From Phycisphaerae bacterium (GTDB taxonomy: Bacteria; Planctomycetota; Phycisphaerae; UBA1845): a stretch of DNA of 64,000 nt. The stretch covers positions 295,648-359,647 of the forward strand of contig JAJDDQ010000039.1 of the NCBI GenBank assembly GCA_029260215.1, in the 5' to 3' direction. The notes beneath the pieces are model-generated. The model did not search any database. It was not told the origin of the DNA and saw nothing but the letters and a program-made list of their open reading frames with translations. This document shows, in pieces, positions 8,641-18,020 of this stretch; position 1 is the stretch's first letter; every line of letters starts with the position of its first letter. The translations under genes were made by a program, and so were the position numbers.

Positions 8641-9411
8641 ATGAGAGGGATAACGAAGATGTTATTTAGGAAGAATTTTGGTTTTGGCGCAATGATGTTG
8701 TGTGTGGTGGCGCATGGGGCGCGTGCGGAGCCGATCGAGAGACTGCATTTTGACGTTTCGCCGGGAATGTCCGACGAGCAACTGGTGACTGGCGCCTTCA
8801 TCGACGATGCGCAGACGTTTATTCCGGATATTCGTGTGTTCGGGTACGAGTTCGGCGAGAAGGATCCGTTGCAGCCATTCTTCTCGCAGGATCCGGGGTT
8901 CAATAATTTCGGACAGGCAAACGGCGGCACGTTTCCAGCCGACGCTGAGCTTGGGTTCGACGTGCTGGATCATCTGCTCGTCTGGGATGGCAACGGCGAT
9001 ACCGAATTCAATGCGGTCCCGAATGGGACGGGCCTGCTACTGGAAAGAGGTTCGTTTTCAATCGAGGTTGGAAATGACAACGCGCTGCCCTTGGCCGGGT
9101 TTCTGATCGATATGTCCGATTCAGACGGCACTATTTCTGACGTGCATCTGAACGCGATTTTGCAGGGCAATGACGGTAATAATCCCGCGATGGGCATCTA
9201 CCTTGTAAAAATACGGATCACCACAAACGCAACTGGCATCGCCGATTCAGACCCGTTCTGGCTTGTTTACAACGCAGGACTGGATGAGAAAGCGCACGAA
9301 GAAGCGATCGATTGGGTGTCGGTCAATCTGGTACCCGAGCCTGGAATGGGAATTACCTGTTTAATGGGCGTGCTGATGGTGTTGTCCGTTCGGAGAAAGC
9401 GTCTGAGTTAG
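8641..9411 (+). CDS. Exported PEP-CTERM protein, paralogue of next gene
   Basis: An exported protein with a signal peptide (to about GARAEP) and a C-terminal PEP-CTERM sorting tail: VPEPG, a hydrophobic segment (GITCLMGVLMVLSV), then RRKR. The middle shares a clear pattern with the next gene: a histidine near the mature N-terminus (LHFDVSPGM), PFFSQDPGFN, LGFDVLDHLLVWDGNG, and near the end SDPFWLVYNAGLDE. This marks the pair as tandem paralogues. The position before a TonB receptor suggests a surface role in substrate capture, an inference only. Starts at 8641 or 8659 are both possible. Confidence 0.82.
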   Translation: MRGITKMLFRKNFGFGAMMLCVVAHGARAEPIERLHFDVSPGMSDEQLVTGAFIDDAQTFIPDIRVFGYEFGEKDPLQPFFSQDPGFNNFGQANGGTFPADAELGFDVLDHLLVWDGNGDTEFNAVPNGTGLLLERGSFSIEVGNDNALPLAGFLIDMSDSDGTISDVHLNAILQGNDGNNPAMGIYLVKIRITTNATGIADSDPFWLVYNAGLDEKAHEEAIDWVSVNLVPEPGMGITCLMGVLMVLSVRRKRLS

Positions 9412-9424
9412 TGGATATTCACGT

Positions 9425-9465
9425 CGTCCGCCCGGAGTGTTGATGCCCGGGTGGACGGCTTTTTT
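9425..9465 (+). terminator. Rho-independent terminator
   Basis: Stem CGTCCGCCCGG (9425-9435) pairs with CCGGGTGGACG (9447-9457) with one G-U pair, followed by GCTTTTTT. It lies between the PEP-CTERM gene and its paralogue, so it would stop or attenuate transcription there. Confidence 0.8.
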
Positions 9466-9475
9466 GGAGCTGATC

Positions 9476-10393
9476 ATGTTATTCTATCGCAAGGTGTTTG
9501 TAGCGATTGGCTTGGCCATGTGCCCAACGGCGATCGGGCAGAACCGGGCCTGTGACCCGGGAGGTCACATCGACATTGCACCGGCCGTAACGCGCGGACG
9601 CATCGTGACCGGATTTGCCGATTGGGAAACCGATCCAAACAATCCGTTTGTGGTCATCGGGACCAAGGTCTGGGGATCGCGATATCAAGTGGACGTATTC
9701 GATCCGTTTTTCACGGATGATCCGGGGATCACCGCCTTGAGCGGCAGCGAACTGCCGAGGAACAGTCTGCTCGGGTTCAACATTCTCAACGACTTGTTGT
9801 ATTGGGATGGTGAAGGTGAGGTGTTGTTCGGACCTGTTCCGAATACTGAACAAGTGCGGGTTCGCCTCGGGGGACAGAATCGTTTCGCTGGAACGGGGAC
9901 CGGATTGGTAGACGGGTTTTTCTTTTCGGTGGTTGGCAACGAGGGCCAAGTGCATGTGCATCTGAGCTACTTCCTGCACGGAGCGGATGGAAACGCCGTG
10001 CCCGCGTCGATGGACGGTATCGAAGCGACGGTGGGAATCTACTTGCTGACGCTGGAACTTAAGAGCAACGATGCGGGCGTCGCTCCATCGGACCCGATTT
10101 ACGTCGTGTTCAACAACGGGCTGGATGAGTGTCTGCACTGCACATCTCTGACATGGGTCGGTACGATTTTGGCTGAGGATCGTCCCTTCAGCGATCTGGA
10201 TTTCGACGAGGACGCCGATCTACACGATTTCGTGCAATGGTTTTCATGTGTCACAGGGCCAGCTATGACATGGACGGACCCGTGTTGTCAGATGTCCGAC
10301 ATGGATCAGAGCGGATCGGTTGATCTGCTCGACTATGCCGTCCTGCAACGACACCATTTGGGCGAAGACGTGATCGTACGTCCGCCCGAATGA
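9476..10393 (+). CDS. Exported paralogue with dockerin-like C-terminus
   Basis: This exported protein resembles the preceding PEP-CTERM protein (FDPFFTDDPGITA, LLGFNILNDLLYWDGEGE, SDPIYVVFNNGLDE), but replaces the PEP-CTERM tail with two Ca-binding EF-hand-like motifs of dockerin type (DLDFDEDADLHDFVQWF and MSDMDQSGSVDLLDYAVLQR). It may therefore be retained at the surface by a different route. The start at 9476 (MLFYRKVFVAIGLA) follows GGAG; an upstream ATG at 9437 in the terminator region is unlikely. It immediately precedes the TonB receptor by 43 bases and is likely co-transcribed with it. Confidence 0.82.
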   Translation: MLFYRKVFVAIGLAMCPTAIGQNRACDPGGHIDIAPAVTRGRIVTGFADWETDPNNPFVVIGTKVWGSRYQVDVFDPFFTDDPGITALSGSELPRNSLLGFNILNDLLYWDGEGEVLFGPVPNTEQVRVRLGGQNRFAGTGTGLVDGFFFSVVGNEGQVHVHLSYFLHGADGNAVPASMDGIEATVGIYLLTLELKSNDAGVAPSDPIYVVFNNGLDECLHCTSLTWVGTILAEDRPFSDLDFDEDADLHDFVQWFSCVTGPAMTWTDPCCQMSDMDQSGSVDLLDYAVLQRHHLGEDVIVRPPE

Positions 10394-10436
10394 TGATGAC
10401 GCGGCTTGAAGGATTACAACAGGAAAGGAACAAATA

Positions 10437-12677
10437 ATGCTTGACAAACACCCTCGACGCATGAACGCAACGTCGGCTGGCATACCCGCGCGCAGCCGTT
10501 CCTTCGCAATGGATCGATGTATCCCGACGCTCATCCTGCTGTTGATCGGCCCGCTTTCAATCGCGTCGGCTCAGGAACCGGCGCAGCAGGACAACGTGAG
10601 CGAATCATCACAACAGAATGCCCAAATCGAGCGCAACCGTGCCGATTCGCCGAGTCCCCGAACCAACGTCATCGATCCGACGCTCGATGAAGTCGTCATC
10701 ACAGCCACACGCCGCAGCGAACGGGCGTTCGATTTGTCCTACACGACGCATACGATCACAGCCGACGACATTCGCGACCGATCCTACCGCACCACGCCGG
10801 AATCTCTACGCGACTTGCCGGGCATCATGGTTCAAAAGACCGCACACGGGCAGGGCGCACCCTTTATCCGAGGGTTCACCAGCTTTCACAACCTTTTCCT
10901 GATAGACGGGGTTCGCCTCAACCACTCTGCCTTTCGCTCCGGCCCGAACCAGTATTGGAACACCGTGGACTCCTTCAGCCTCGAGCGCACCGAGATCGTC
11001 AAAGGGCCGACATCCGTGCTGTACGGCTCGGACGCGATCGGCGGAACCGTCAACGCCATCACCAAAAGCCCAAGTACCTACGGCGAGGGCATCAACAGCG
11101 AACGACGCTTGTATTACCGCTACTCAACGGCTGAGCGTTCCAACGTCGGCAGGTTTGAGTTGGATGTAACCGAAGACGAGAAAATCGGCGTGCTTATCGG
11201 CGGGACGTTCAAGCAGTTCGGAGACCTGCGCGCCGGACGCGGCACGGGCGAGCAGCCAAACACCGGCTACGACGAATGGGACGCGGACTTCAAGCTCGAA
11301 TACTTCTTTACACCCGACACGCGCCTCATCATCGCCCATCAGGAGGTATCGCAGAACAATGTTCCACGCACGCACCGCACCGCTTTTTCGAAAAGCTTCG
11401 ACGGCACGACCATCGGTTCCGACCTGCGAAGAGACCTGGATCAAGACCGGCGGCTGACCTACATTCAGCTACACGCCGAGAACATGGACTCTTTTGTGGA
11501 GACGATGCGATTGTCACTCTCCTGGCAGGAGCATCATGAGATTCGCGATCGCATTCGCTCCAGCGGAGTGCGCCAAAAACAGGGGTTCGACGTTGGGACG
11601 TTCGGAGCCAGCGCCCAATTTGAGAGCAATACCCCATTCGGACAACTGACCTACGGCGCTGAGTACTACCACGACAATGTGAATTCGTTTTCGACCTCGA
11701 ATCAGATCCAGGGACCGATCGCGGACGACGCTTCCTACGACCTGCTCGGCATCTACGTTCAGAATCAGTTCGCGATTTCAGATCGCCTGGAATTTCTGGT
11801 CGGCGGACGCTTGAACTACGCTCGGGCCGACGCGCGCCGCGTCAGCGATCCGGTCACGGGGGGACGCACCTCAGTGTCGGATGAATGGTGGTCGCTGGTG
11901 GGCAATGCCCGGCTCGTGTGGCACATCGTGCCCGATCATGTGAATTTCTTCGGCGGCGTAGCCCAGGGATTCCGCGCACCGAACCTCTCCGACCTCAGCC
12001 GTTTCGACGTGGCCAGGACCGACGAGTTCGAAACGCCCGCCTTCGGACTCGACCCGGAAAACTACATCGCCTTCGAAGCGGGCATCAAAACGCAATACGA
12101 CAACTGGTCTATGGAAGCTGCGTACTTTCACACGCTCATCGACGACATGATCATCCGCAAGCCGACAGGCCGCTTCGTCCAGGGCGATCGGGAGGTCACC
12201 AAAGTCAACAGCGGGGACGGATTCATCCACGGCATCGAGCTGAGCACGAGTTTCCGATTCCGCCCGGACTGGACGCTTTTCGGCAATTTCACCTGGATGG
12301 ACGGCGAAATCGACTCATTCCCCACGGCGCTCCCCTCCAGCCAGCGCGAGCCGGTCTCGCGACTGATGCCCCTGACCGGGCAGATCGGCATGCGCTGGGA
12401 CCACCCCAAAAGGCACATCTGGCTCGAAGGGTTGGCCACCATTGCGGGCAATCAGGACAACCTCAGTTTCGCCGACAAGGCTGACACCAGCCGCATTCCC
12501 CCCGGCGGCACACCAAGCTACACCGTCTTCTCGCTTCGCAGCGGCTGGCGCATCAACGAAAATGTTGATCTGACGGTCGCGGTGGAAAACCTCGGCGACG
12601 AAAACTATCGGGTCCACGGGTCCGGGCTGAACGAGCCGGGGCGAAGCCTGAACGTGGGTTTGTCGATAACATTTTGA
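10437..12677 (+). CDS. TonB-dependent outer-membrane receptor
   Basis: An outer-membrane beta-barrel receptor of 746 residues. A probable TonB box (DEVVITATR, about residues 82-90) is followed by the plug domain (LRDLPGIMVQKT, PFIRGFTSFHNLFLIDGVRL, VKGPTSVLYGSDAIGGTVN) and a 22-strand-type barrel that ends in aromatic SLNVGLSITF. It most resembles siderophore, haem or metal receptors; the substrate is not determinable. It starts at ATG 10437 after an AAAGGA, with a second possible start at 10509. It is followed by repeat copy B and then tonB, which supplies energy. Confidence 0.93.
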   Translation: MLDKHPRRMNATSAGIPARSRSFAMDRCIPTLILLLIGPLSIASAQEPAQQDNVSESSQQNAQIERNRADSPSPRTNVIDPTLDEVVITATRRSERAFDLSYTTHTITADDIRDRSYRTTPESLRDLPGIMVQKTAHGQGAPFIRGFTSFHNLFLIDGVRLNHSAFRSGPNQYWNTVDSFSLERTEIVKGPTSVLYGSDAIGGTVNAITKSPSTYGEGINSERRLYYRYSTAERSNVGRFELDVTEDEKIGVLIGGTFKQFGDLRAGRGTGEQPNTGYDEWDADFKLEYFFTPDTRLIIAHQEVSQNNVPRTHRTAFSKSFDGTTIGSDLRRDLDQDRRLTYIQLHAENMDSFVETMRLSLSWQEHHEIRDRIRSSGVRQKQGFDVGTFGASAQFESNTPFGQLTYGAEYYHDNVNSFSTSNQIQGPIADDASYDLLGIYVQNQFAISDRLEFLVGGRLNYARADARRVSDPVTGGRTSVSDEWWSLVGNARLVWHIVPDHVNFFGGVAQGFRAPNLSDLSRFDVARTDEFETPAFGLDPENYIAFEAGIKTQYDNWSMEAAYFHTLIDDMIIRKPTGRFVQGDREVTKVNSGDGFIHGIELSTSFRFRPDWTLFGNFTWMDGEIDSFPTALPSSQREPVSRLMPLTGQIGMRWDHPKRHIWLEGLATIAGNQDNLSFADKADTSRIPPGGTPSYTVFSLRSGWRINENVDLTVAVENLGDENYRVHGSGLNEPGRSLNVGLSITF

Positions 12678-12690
12678 TCGACCCAAGGTG

Positions 12691-12814
12691 GTGCTTTGGC
12701 AAGCCTGAAACGACGAGCGGGTGCCCCACCTCTTCAGAGGTGGGAGAGCCGGATAATCCCTCGGATTCGACTTCCCCACGGCTAAAGCCGTGGGGCACCC
12801 AACCCGTCAATTGA
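12691..12814 (-). repeat. Twin-hairpin repeat family 1, copy B (inverted)
   Basis: Same element as at 3413-3531 but in reverse orientation. Its hairpins are about 12724-12744 (CCCCACCTCTTCAGAGGTGGG) and 12774-12795. It begins 13 bases after the stop of the TonB receptor, with the GTGCTTTGGCAAGC end next to the stop as in the other copies. It could act as a 3' end or a barrier between receptor and tonB transcripts. Confidence 0.9.
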
Positions 12815-12847
12815 GGTGTGTCGAAGTAGTAGTAAGATACGCTTCGC

Positions 12848-13756
12848 ATGACGAATCGTGATTTCGCAACACATCGCCTGACCGACGCAGGGCTTCAAAG
12901 TTCGACAAGCTCGGGCACGGTCCCGGTCGGGCCTCTGAGCGTCCCGGTCGGACCGGCGGCGTGGGGTACGTCCATACTCGTTCACGCCGGTGTGCTTGCG
13001 TCGCTTTCGCTGATATCGGTCGGATCGCGCATCGACGCGCCCGCCGAGATTCGCCTCCACCACGGCCGCCAGGCGGTTCGCGTCACACTCGTCGAAGAAC
13101 ATCCGCCCTCGATGTTTCCGGAAGGCGAACACGGCCACCCGATCCCCCCGGAGCATCGAGCGCAACCGTTCCCCGATCTGAAGCAACCTCAATCCGCCCA
13201 TAACGAGCCGCGAACTTCAGTTCGCGCGAATTCTCGAAACGCAGCAACCACCGAACCCCGAGCAAAACGGTTAGCCGATGCGAGCCGATTGTGGCCGAAA
13301 ATCGAGTTGGCCCATGCAAAATGGGCTTCGTCACGCGTCCCCCCCCCTCCTGACGCACACAGAAAAGTTGAAGCTGACTCGCCCGTCGAGGTGGCCGAAC
13401 ATCAGCCCGATAACGACGCCTCCGAAACCGAGCACGATGCCGATCCCCAGGAGTCCATGCCGACCGATCAGCAAGTCGGCGTTCTGACCGGCGCTGAAAT
13501 TCTGGACCTTCCCCAACCCGATTACCCGTTAATGTCGCGCCGCCTCGGTGAGGAAGGAAGCGTACTCCTGCGCGTCGAGGTCTTGTCCAGCGGGCGCGCG
13601 GGCGCAATCGAAGTGCTGCGTGATCCCGGTTTCCCCCGCCTCGTCCGAGCCGCCACAGAGGCAGCCCGCACCGCCCAATACAAGCCCGCATCGCGACGAG
13701 GGCAACCGGTGGCGGACCATGTCCGCATCCCGTTCAGGTTCGCATTGCACGAGTGA
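12848..13756 (+). CDS. tonB: Energy transducer TonB
   Basis: The inner-membrane-anchored energy transducer for the adjacent receptor. One transmembrane helix lies at about 37-57 (AAWGTSILVHAGVLASLSL). A long polar periplasmic linker (about 70-215) follows, with PPPPDAHR and acidic stretches, then the TonB C-terminal domain (about 218-302: PQPDYPLMSRRLGEEGSVLLR, with a YxxxxPxxx-type motif, to IPFRFALHE). No exbB or exbD lies nearby. The linker includes a hairpin repeat at 13209-13226. The start at 12848 has only a weak ribosome-binding site. Confidence 0.9.
   Translation: MTNRDFATHRLTDAGLQSSTSSGTVPVGPLSVPVGPAAWGTSILVHAGVLASLSLISVGSRIDAPAEIRLHHGRQAVRVTLVEEHPPSMFPEGEHGHPIPPEHRAQPFPDLKQPQSAHNEPRTSVRANSRNAATTEPRAKRLADASRLWPKIELAHAKWASSRVPPPPDAHRKVEADSPVEVAEHQPDNDASETEHDADPQESMPTDQQVGVLTGAEILDLPQPDYPLMSRRLGEEGSVLLRVEVLSSGRAGAIEVLRDPGFPRLVRAATEAARTAQYKPASRRGQPVADHVRIPFRFALHE
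13203..13230 (+). repeat. Hairpin repeat family 3, copy inside tonB
   Basis: Palindrome CGCGAACTTCAGTTCGCG (13209-13226) with the shared left flank GAGC and right flank CGA, matching copies at 23971-23988 and 39834-39851 (CGCGGACT..AGTCCGCG). Here both arms carry the paired change G to A and C to T, which keeps the stem. It encodes residues in the unstructured TonB linker, where an insertion is tolerated. Confidence 0.8.
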
Positions 13757-13789
13757 TATTATTCCCAAGGGTAACAGGTTAGCCATGTG

Positions 13790-13946
13790 CAATGCGCGCG
13801 TTTCTTCTGTCCTTTCCTTGCGACAGCGAACATTCTTTTCCCCCCTTGCGAAGGGGGGATACAGGGGGGTCTGGACCAGAGCGACGCTTTGCCTCGCAAG
13901 AAGAACCTCCCCCAAACCCCTCCTTTGCATGGAGGGGAGGAAGAAG
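13790..13946 (+). repeat. Repeat family 2, copy A
   Basis: A roughly 155-bp element with two strong hairpins: CCCCCCTTGCGAAGGGGGG (13840-13858) and CCCCTCCTTTGCATGGAGGGG (13917-13937), joined by a conserved spacer. An inverted copy lies at 39638-39797. Similarity extends outside the hairpins (GCAATGCG, then the ACAG..AACA segment), so the family is a mobile-type unit and not just two terminators. Confidence 0.85.
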
Positions 13947-13979
13947 GTAGTCGGCTGCGTGCGCGATGCGCATGAACAA

Positions 13980-14018
13980 AGTCGACCGGACCAGCCTGAG
14001 CGGGCGATCCGGTCGACT
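13980..14018. terminator. Perfect 11-bp stem, possible bidirectional terminator
   Basis: AGTCGACCGGA (13980-13990) pairs exactly with TCCGGTCGACT (14008-14018); the flanks are CAAA upstream and CTTTG downstream. It sits between convergent genes, fitting a weak terminator in both directions. There is no long T tract. Confidence 0.5.
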
Positions 14019-14112
14019 CTTTGAGCGTCACGCACTGCGCTAACGATTCAGCGACCTCAAATCGTTGCGACTGTGGGGAGGCCCGCAACGGGTCGCGTTT
14101 TCAAACGAACCG

Positions 14113-15897
14113 TCAGGGCAGCGACTCGCCGGCCCACGCACGCGTCGCGGGCGGTACACCGTTCAACAATTGACGGAAGATCAACAAGTCGATCGGTTCG
14201 ATCGACCCGTTGCGATTCAAATCGGCGAAGTCGGTCGGCACACCAGCCTCGGGCGTAATCAGTCCCAGGATGTGCTGCCGAAGGCGCAGAAGATCGAACG
14301 GGGTCACGCTGCCGTCCTGATTGACGTCGGCGGGCAGGAATCCGACACGCAGCGTCTCGTTCATAACGGATGCACTGCACAGCGAACGTGCGTTGAGCGT
14401 AATATCCGTCCACGCATCCACCGTAATCGCCTCCGAAAGCTCGATCGTGATACGCCGCTGGTCTTCCGACGAAACGCTCACGACCGTCGGAGCGGAACCA
14501 GCCGTATCAGTTACCGTAAACGCCGACGCGCTGATCGGCGTACCGTTTACGTTTTCGACTTCCGTATTTACCTCAATAATGAAGCTGCTCAAACCGAGAT
14601 CGACATTGACGCCGTCCGTGCTTTCCTGCCGGGCGTCGATGAATCCGTCGTACACCCGCGTCGCAGCCGCAATACCCGTCGCGCCGCCCAGAAACGCGGG
14701 GGCGGGGCAGAGGTTGGCCGGCGCCTGACTCGGAAAATCAACGGACTCGGGCATGAACGGCTTGAACAGACCAAGCGTTGCGTCCACATCCGCTGGCGGA
14801 GCGTCCGCGTCGAACCAGAACGTATACATCGTGCCCCAGCGGATCGCGTTTGAATTCGCGTTTTCGTCAAACGTCTGCGGGCTGGACCATCTCACGACTC
14901 CCCCTGACGTCGACACCACCCAATCAGTATTGTCGTAGACTTCGCCGGAATGATAATCAACATCGTGGAAGCCGACGTTGGTAACATTCACGCTCTCCGG
15001 CACGGGCACGCTCAACGAGCCGCCGCTGCGGTCCGAATTCAGATTGAAAATCGCGTAAGCGTATCGCCACGTTCCGTTACCGTTATCGCTGACACGCGTA
15101 GCCGCGAAGAAACGCCCCTCGCCCGGCACATCGACCGGAATAATCTCCACCGACGTGTCCGGTGTGTTGGGGCCGTTGCCGTGATCGCGCCACGCGAAAA
15201 TCGCGGGTATCCCGACGTTCATCGGGCCTTGCTGCTGCAACGCAAACGTGCCGCTGATCGTGACACGTTTGTACGAAGCGTTGTTCATCGAGTTGTCAGC
15301 CTGTGCGTCGTCCACCGCTGCGTACACGCCTTCGGCGAAGTACTGTGCTCCCGGAAAATTAGCGTCGGCCAGATCCGATTCCACGATTTGCAGGCGCCGA
15401 AATAGGGCGTCGCCATTGCCGCCTTGAAGGCCCGAAAACTGTCCCGTGAACGCGTTGATCGAAGACCGGGCAGCCATATTGCTCTGAATTCCGTTGAACC
15501 CTCCGCTGTACACGTCCAGACAGCCAGCCCCGAGCACGTTACCGCCTTGCCCGTTGCAAGCCAGGCCGCATCCCGCACCCGCAGCCGCACAGCATGCCGT
15601 CTTCACCCACGAAATACCGATCTGCTCAAGCCTGTTGTCGTGCAAGCGGTATGCGTTCATCCCCAAACCGGGCGTGCCGTCGTTCACCCATAGCAGGTTC
15701 TGGTTGCCGATGTTGCACGTATTGCTGCCAAGCGCGTACCCGTGAACACCGCCGATCGCACCGTAATCCCGAATCGAATTGATATCGGAATAGATCACGT
15801 CAGGCCCGACGGAATGCTCACCGCCCCGAACTCCGTGCGCCCCGACGGCGACGACGACCGTAAACAATCCCGCAAACATTCGTGTGAAGCGATTCAT
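14113..15897 (-). CDS. Exported dockerin-type protein
   Basis: A large secreted protein (594 residues) of unknown activity. It has a signal peptide (MNRFTRMFAGLFTVVVAVGAHG) and a GAGGAGG ribosome-binding site at 15900-15909 that decides the start at 15897, not the longer upstream frame. The mature protein contains paired Cys (ACCAAAGAGCGLACNGQGG) and beta-rich sequence. The C-terminus has a dockerin-like pair of Ca-binding repeats (DVNQDGSVTPFDLLRLRQHI and DLNRNGSIEPIDLLIFRQLL), often used by planctomycetes for surface or complex attachment. No catalytic motif is seen. Confidence 0.85.
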   Translation of the reverse strand: MNRFTRMFAGLFTVVVAVGAHGVRGGEHSVGPDVIYSDINSIRDYGAIGGVHGYALGSNTCNIGNQNLLWVNDGTPGLGMNAYRLHDNRLEQIGISWVKTACCAAAGAGCGLACNGQGGNVLGAGCLDVYSGGFNGIQSNMAARSSINAFTGQFSGLQGGNGDALFRRLQIVESDLADANFPGAQYFAEGVYAAVDDAQADNSMNNASYKRVTISGTFALQQQGPMNVGIPAIFAWRDHGNGPNTPDTSVEIIPVDVPGEGRFFAATRVSDNGNGTWRYAYAIFNLNSDRSGGSLSVPVPESVNVTNVGFHDVDYHSGEVYDNTDWVVSTSGGVVRWSSPQTFDENANSNAIRWGTMYTFWFDADAPPADVDATLGLFKPFMPESVDFPSQAPANLCPAPAFLGGATGIAAATRVYDGFIDARQESTDGVNVDLGLSSFIIEVNTEVENVNGTPISASAFTVTDTAGSAPTVVSVSSEDQRRITIELSEAITVDAWTDITLNARSLCSASVMNETLRVGFLPADVNQDGSVTPFDLLRLRQHILGLITPEAGVPTDFADLNRNGSIEPIDLLIFRQLLNGVPPATRAWAGESLP

Positions 15898-16247
15898 AGA
15901 TTTCCTCCTCGATGTGAACCGAACAAACAATGTGAACTCGATGCAGGCCCGCTGCTGCACCGGGCATCGAGCTTGATGTTATCGGCTTGGCACGTCGAAC
16001 TGACAGCCGAATCGCCCAAAGAAATGGGAAAACCTGTCGGCCATGCGCTCACGCTTGCACCGATAAAGTCCAGCCGCATCGAGAGCCGATTTCATATCGG
16101 GAACCCGCGATGTGTGGCATGCCCGCCTCGAAGGCGGGCATGTTGCGCCTACGACATGCTCAAGTTCGCACGATTAGCATTAAGTGCCAGACTGTGGCAC
16201 TCGCAGTGAATCTCAGCCACGTTCGATTGCTGACCGCCCCGCCCAGC
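15898..16247. other. Intergenic region with hairpins
   Basis: 350 bases between two exported-protein genes on the minus strand. It contains a perfect hairpin (16118-16142) and a shorter inverted repeat AGTGCCA/TGGCACT near 16185-16203. These may end the transcript of the minus-strand gene upstream or be small repeats. No coding frame is convincing. Confidence 0.5.
16118..16142. repeat. Perfect hairpin, REP-like
   Basis: CATGCCCGCCT (16118-16128) and AGGCGGGCATG (16132-16142) form a perfect 11-bp stem with a 3-base loop. There is no T tract, so a repetitive extragenic palindrome is more likely than a terminator. I saw no second copy in the window. Confidence 0.7.
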
Positions 16248-17774
16248 CTAACCCGGCCCCGTATATTGATCCGCGAACTCGATAAAGTCGTCGAGGTCCA
16301 CGTCCGCGTCTCTGTCCAGATCGAACACCCGACACTCCGCGTCAGCCGCGACGCCGGAACACGATTGAAATCGCCCGAAATCAACGATATCCACATCGCA
16401 ATCGCCATCCGAATCCGCCGTGGGACGCTGATAAGTGATTCGCCTTACCTCGCCGAGCATGAATGAAACGAAGTACAAATCACCCGTGTCAGGATGACCC
16501 TCAACATCCACAGGCCGATCGATGTCCGTGGCAAACGGCTCGGCTTTTACAAACCCGTCCTTCTCATCCACGTCCAGCGTCATCATCCAGTTCCGCGTGA
16601 AATCGAGATAGAAAAATCGACCCCGATACTCCGGTGGATAACCTTGCCCAGTGTAGAAAACACCCCCCGCTGAGCATTTTCCGGTAATTCCGGGCGGAAA
16701 CGACAGCCCCGAAAGAAAGTGATGCCACCAGATTGTCGGTCCCGTCAGAGGCCCCGGATTCGCGGGCGTTTCAATCGTGTCGCAGCCGCTGTGAGCGGGC
16801 GTCACCAGGCTGTACTGCGATTGCGCGGCTGGCCCTTCAAAACAAGGCCAACCGAAATTCTCACCGCCGTAAGCCACGTTGATTTCCTCATACCGATTCC
16901 AACCCACATCGCCGATGTAGAGCGTCTCCGGCGACTTCGACCCCGGCCGCAATGCGAAACGAAACGGGTTGCGCAAACCGGACACCCAAACGCGGGAGGC
17001 AACGTCCTGCCCGTTTCCCGTCCAGAACGGATTCGCCGCCAAGCCGTCGCCGGTGTCCGGGTCGATGCGCAATATTTTGCCGGCCATCGAACCCAGGTGT
17101 TGCGCACGAAACGCACCGATATCGTGAATCGGATCAAAAAGCGGAGTCTCAAAACAGACGGGGTCTTCACCCCCTGAATCGGTCAGGTTGAAATGTGCAC
17201 CTTCACCAGCCCCGACGAAGAGAGAACGATCCGCCGAAAAACGCAGGGTTCCGACCGCATGCGAGGAGTAACATTGAATGAAACCGTCCTGAGCGTCGTT
17301 CCCCAGCAACACCTGCCGGGAACTCAACAGGGCTGTGTTCCCACCGGTCGCGGGGTCCGCCAGATACCGAACCAGTCGGCCCAGCGTGGGCGTCATCTGC
17401 GGCTCGTCCGGCTGCCCGAAAATGGGATCGACGACATACAGCAGGTAGACCCAGGGGGTCGTGTCGAAATTCGGGTCCAGCGCGATACCCAACAATCCGC
17501 GATCGCGTGCGTCGTTCACCTCGTCCACCAGATCGATAAACGGCGTGGGCTGCACTTGTCCGCCGGAGATGATTTTCACCATCCCTCGCTTCTCCGCCAC
17601 GAAAATCCGATTGTCCGGAGCGAATGTGATATCCACCGGGAACGTCAATCCGCCCGCCACAACCTCCATCGAGAAACAGTCCGGTAATGAAGACGCACCT
17701 GCCAAACCCACCTTGGCACACCAAAACACGACGCTCCCGACCACCGCCAATACAAACACAGACCCCGTACGCAT
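16248..17774 (-). CDS. Exported PQQ-dependent sugar dehydrogenase-like protein
   Basis: A secreted beta-propeller of the glucose/sorbosone dehydrogenase (GSDH) family, which oxidise sugars with PQQ in the periplasm. Family features include FPVDITFAPDNRIFVAEKRG, RGLLGIALDPNF, GSMAGKILRIDPDTGDG, VSGLRNPFRFALRP and YIGDVGWNRYEEIN. The C-terminus adds dockerin-like repeats (DSDGDCDVDIVDFGRF and FDLDRDADVDLDDFIEF). The start is set at 17774 (MRTGSVFVLAVVG), which follows GGGGAG; longer starts at 17789 and 17864 are possible. Whether it binds PQQ and which sugar it uses is not shown by sequence alone. Confidence 0.87.
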   Translation of the reverse strand: MRTGSVFVLAVVGSVVFWCAKVGLAGASSLPDCFSMEVVAGGLTFPVDITFAPDNRIFVAEKRGMVKIISGGQVQPTPFIDLVDEVNDARDRGLLGIALDPNFDTTPWVYLLYVVDPIFGQPDEPQMTPTLGRLVRYLADPATGGNTALLSSRQVLLGNDAQDGFIQCYSSHAVGTLRFSADRSLFVGAGEGAHFNLTDSGGEDPVCFETPLFDPIHDIGAFRAQHLGSMAGKILRIDPDTGDGLAANPFWTGNGQDVASRVWVSGLRNPFRFALRPGSKSPETLYIGDVGWNRYEEINVAYGGENFGWPCFEGPAAQSQYSLVTPAHSGCDTIETPANPGPLTGPTIWWHHFLSGLSFPPGITGKCSAGGVFYTGQGYPPEYRGRFFYLDFTRNWMMTLDVDEKDGFVKAEPFATDIDRPVDVEGHPDTGDLYFVSFMLGEVRRITYQRPTADSDGDCDVDIVDFGRFQSCSGVAADAECRVFDLDRDADVDLDDFIEFADQYTGPG

Positions 17775-18020
17775 CGAAATTCTCCCCATGAGCCTCAATC
17801 CCACCGCCCCCACTGCCCCCGCCACTCTAACCACTGCCTCGCATGAGGTGAATGACGTAGACACCGCGTCACGATCGCCAAGTCCATTCCCACCGCACCC
17901 GGAACGGGGCTACAGGATTCGACAATTTCGCTTGCGTGATTTTCTCCGCAACGGGAACTCTCATCACGTACCACCCGTCCGTTCGGGTGAAACCAGATTC
18001 GATTTCACGGAGTGAACAGT

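Larger units (their letters stand above)
13757..14112. other. Convergent intergenic region with repeats
   Basis: About 356 bases between tonB (plus) and the dockerin protein (minus), which converge here. It holds repeat family 2 copy A (13790-13946) and a perfect 11-bp stem (13980-14018) that could terminate both transcripts. No gene is supported. Confidence 0.6.

Noticed and set aside
16185..16203. Inverted repeat AGTGCCA/TGGCACT as a sigma-54 promoter
   Set aside because: The TGGCAC lacks GC at the right spacing for a -12 element.
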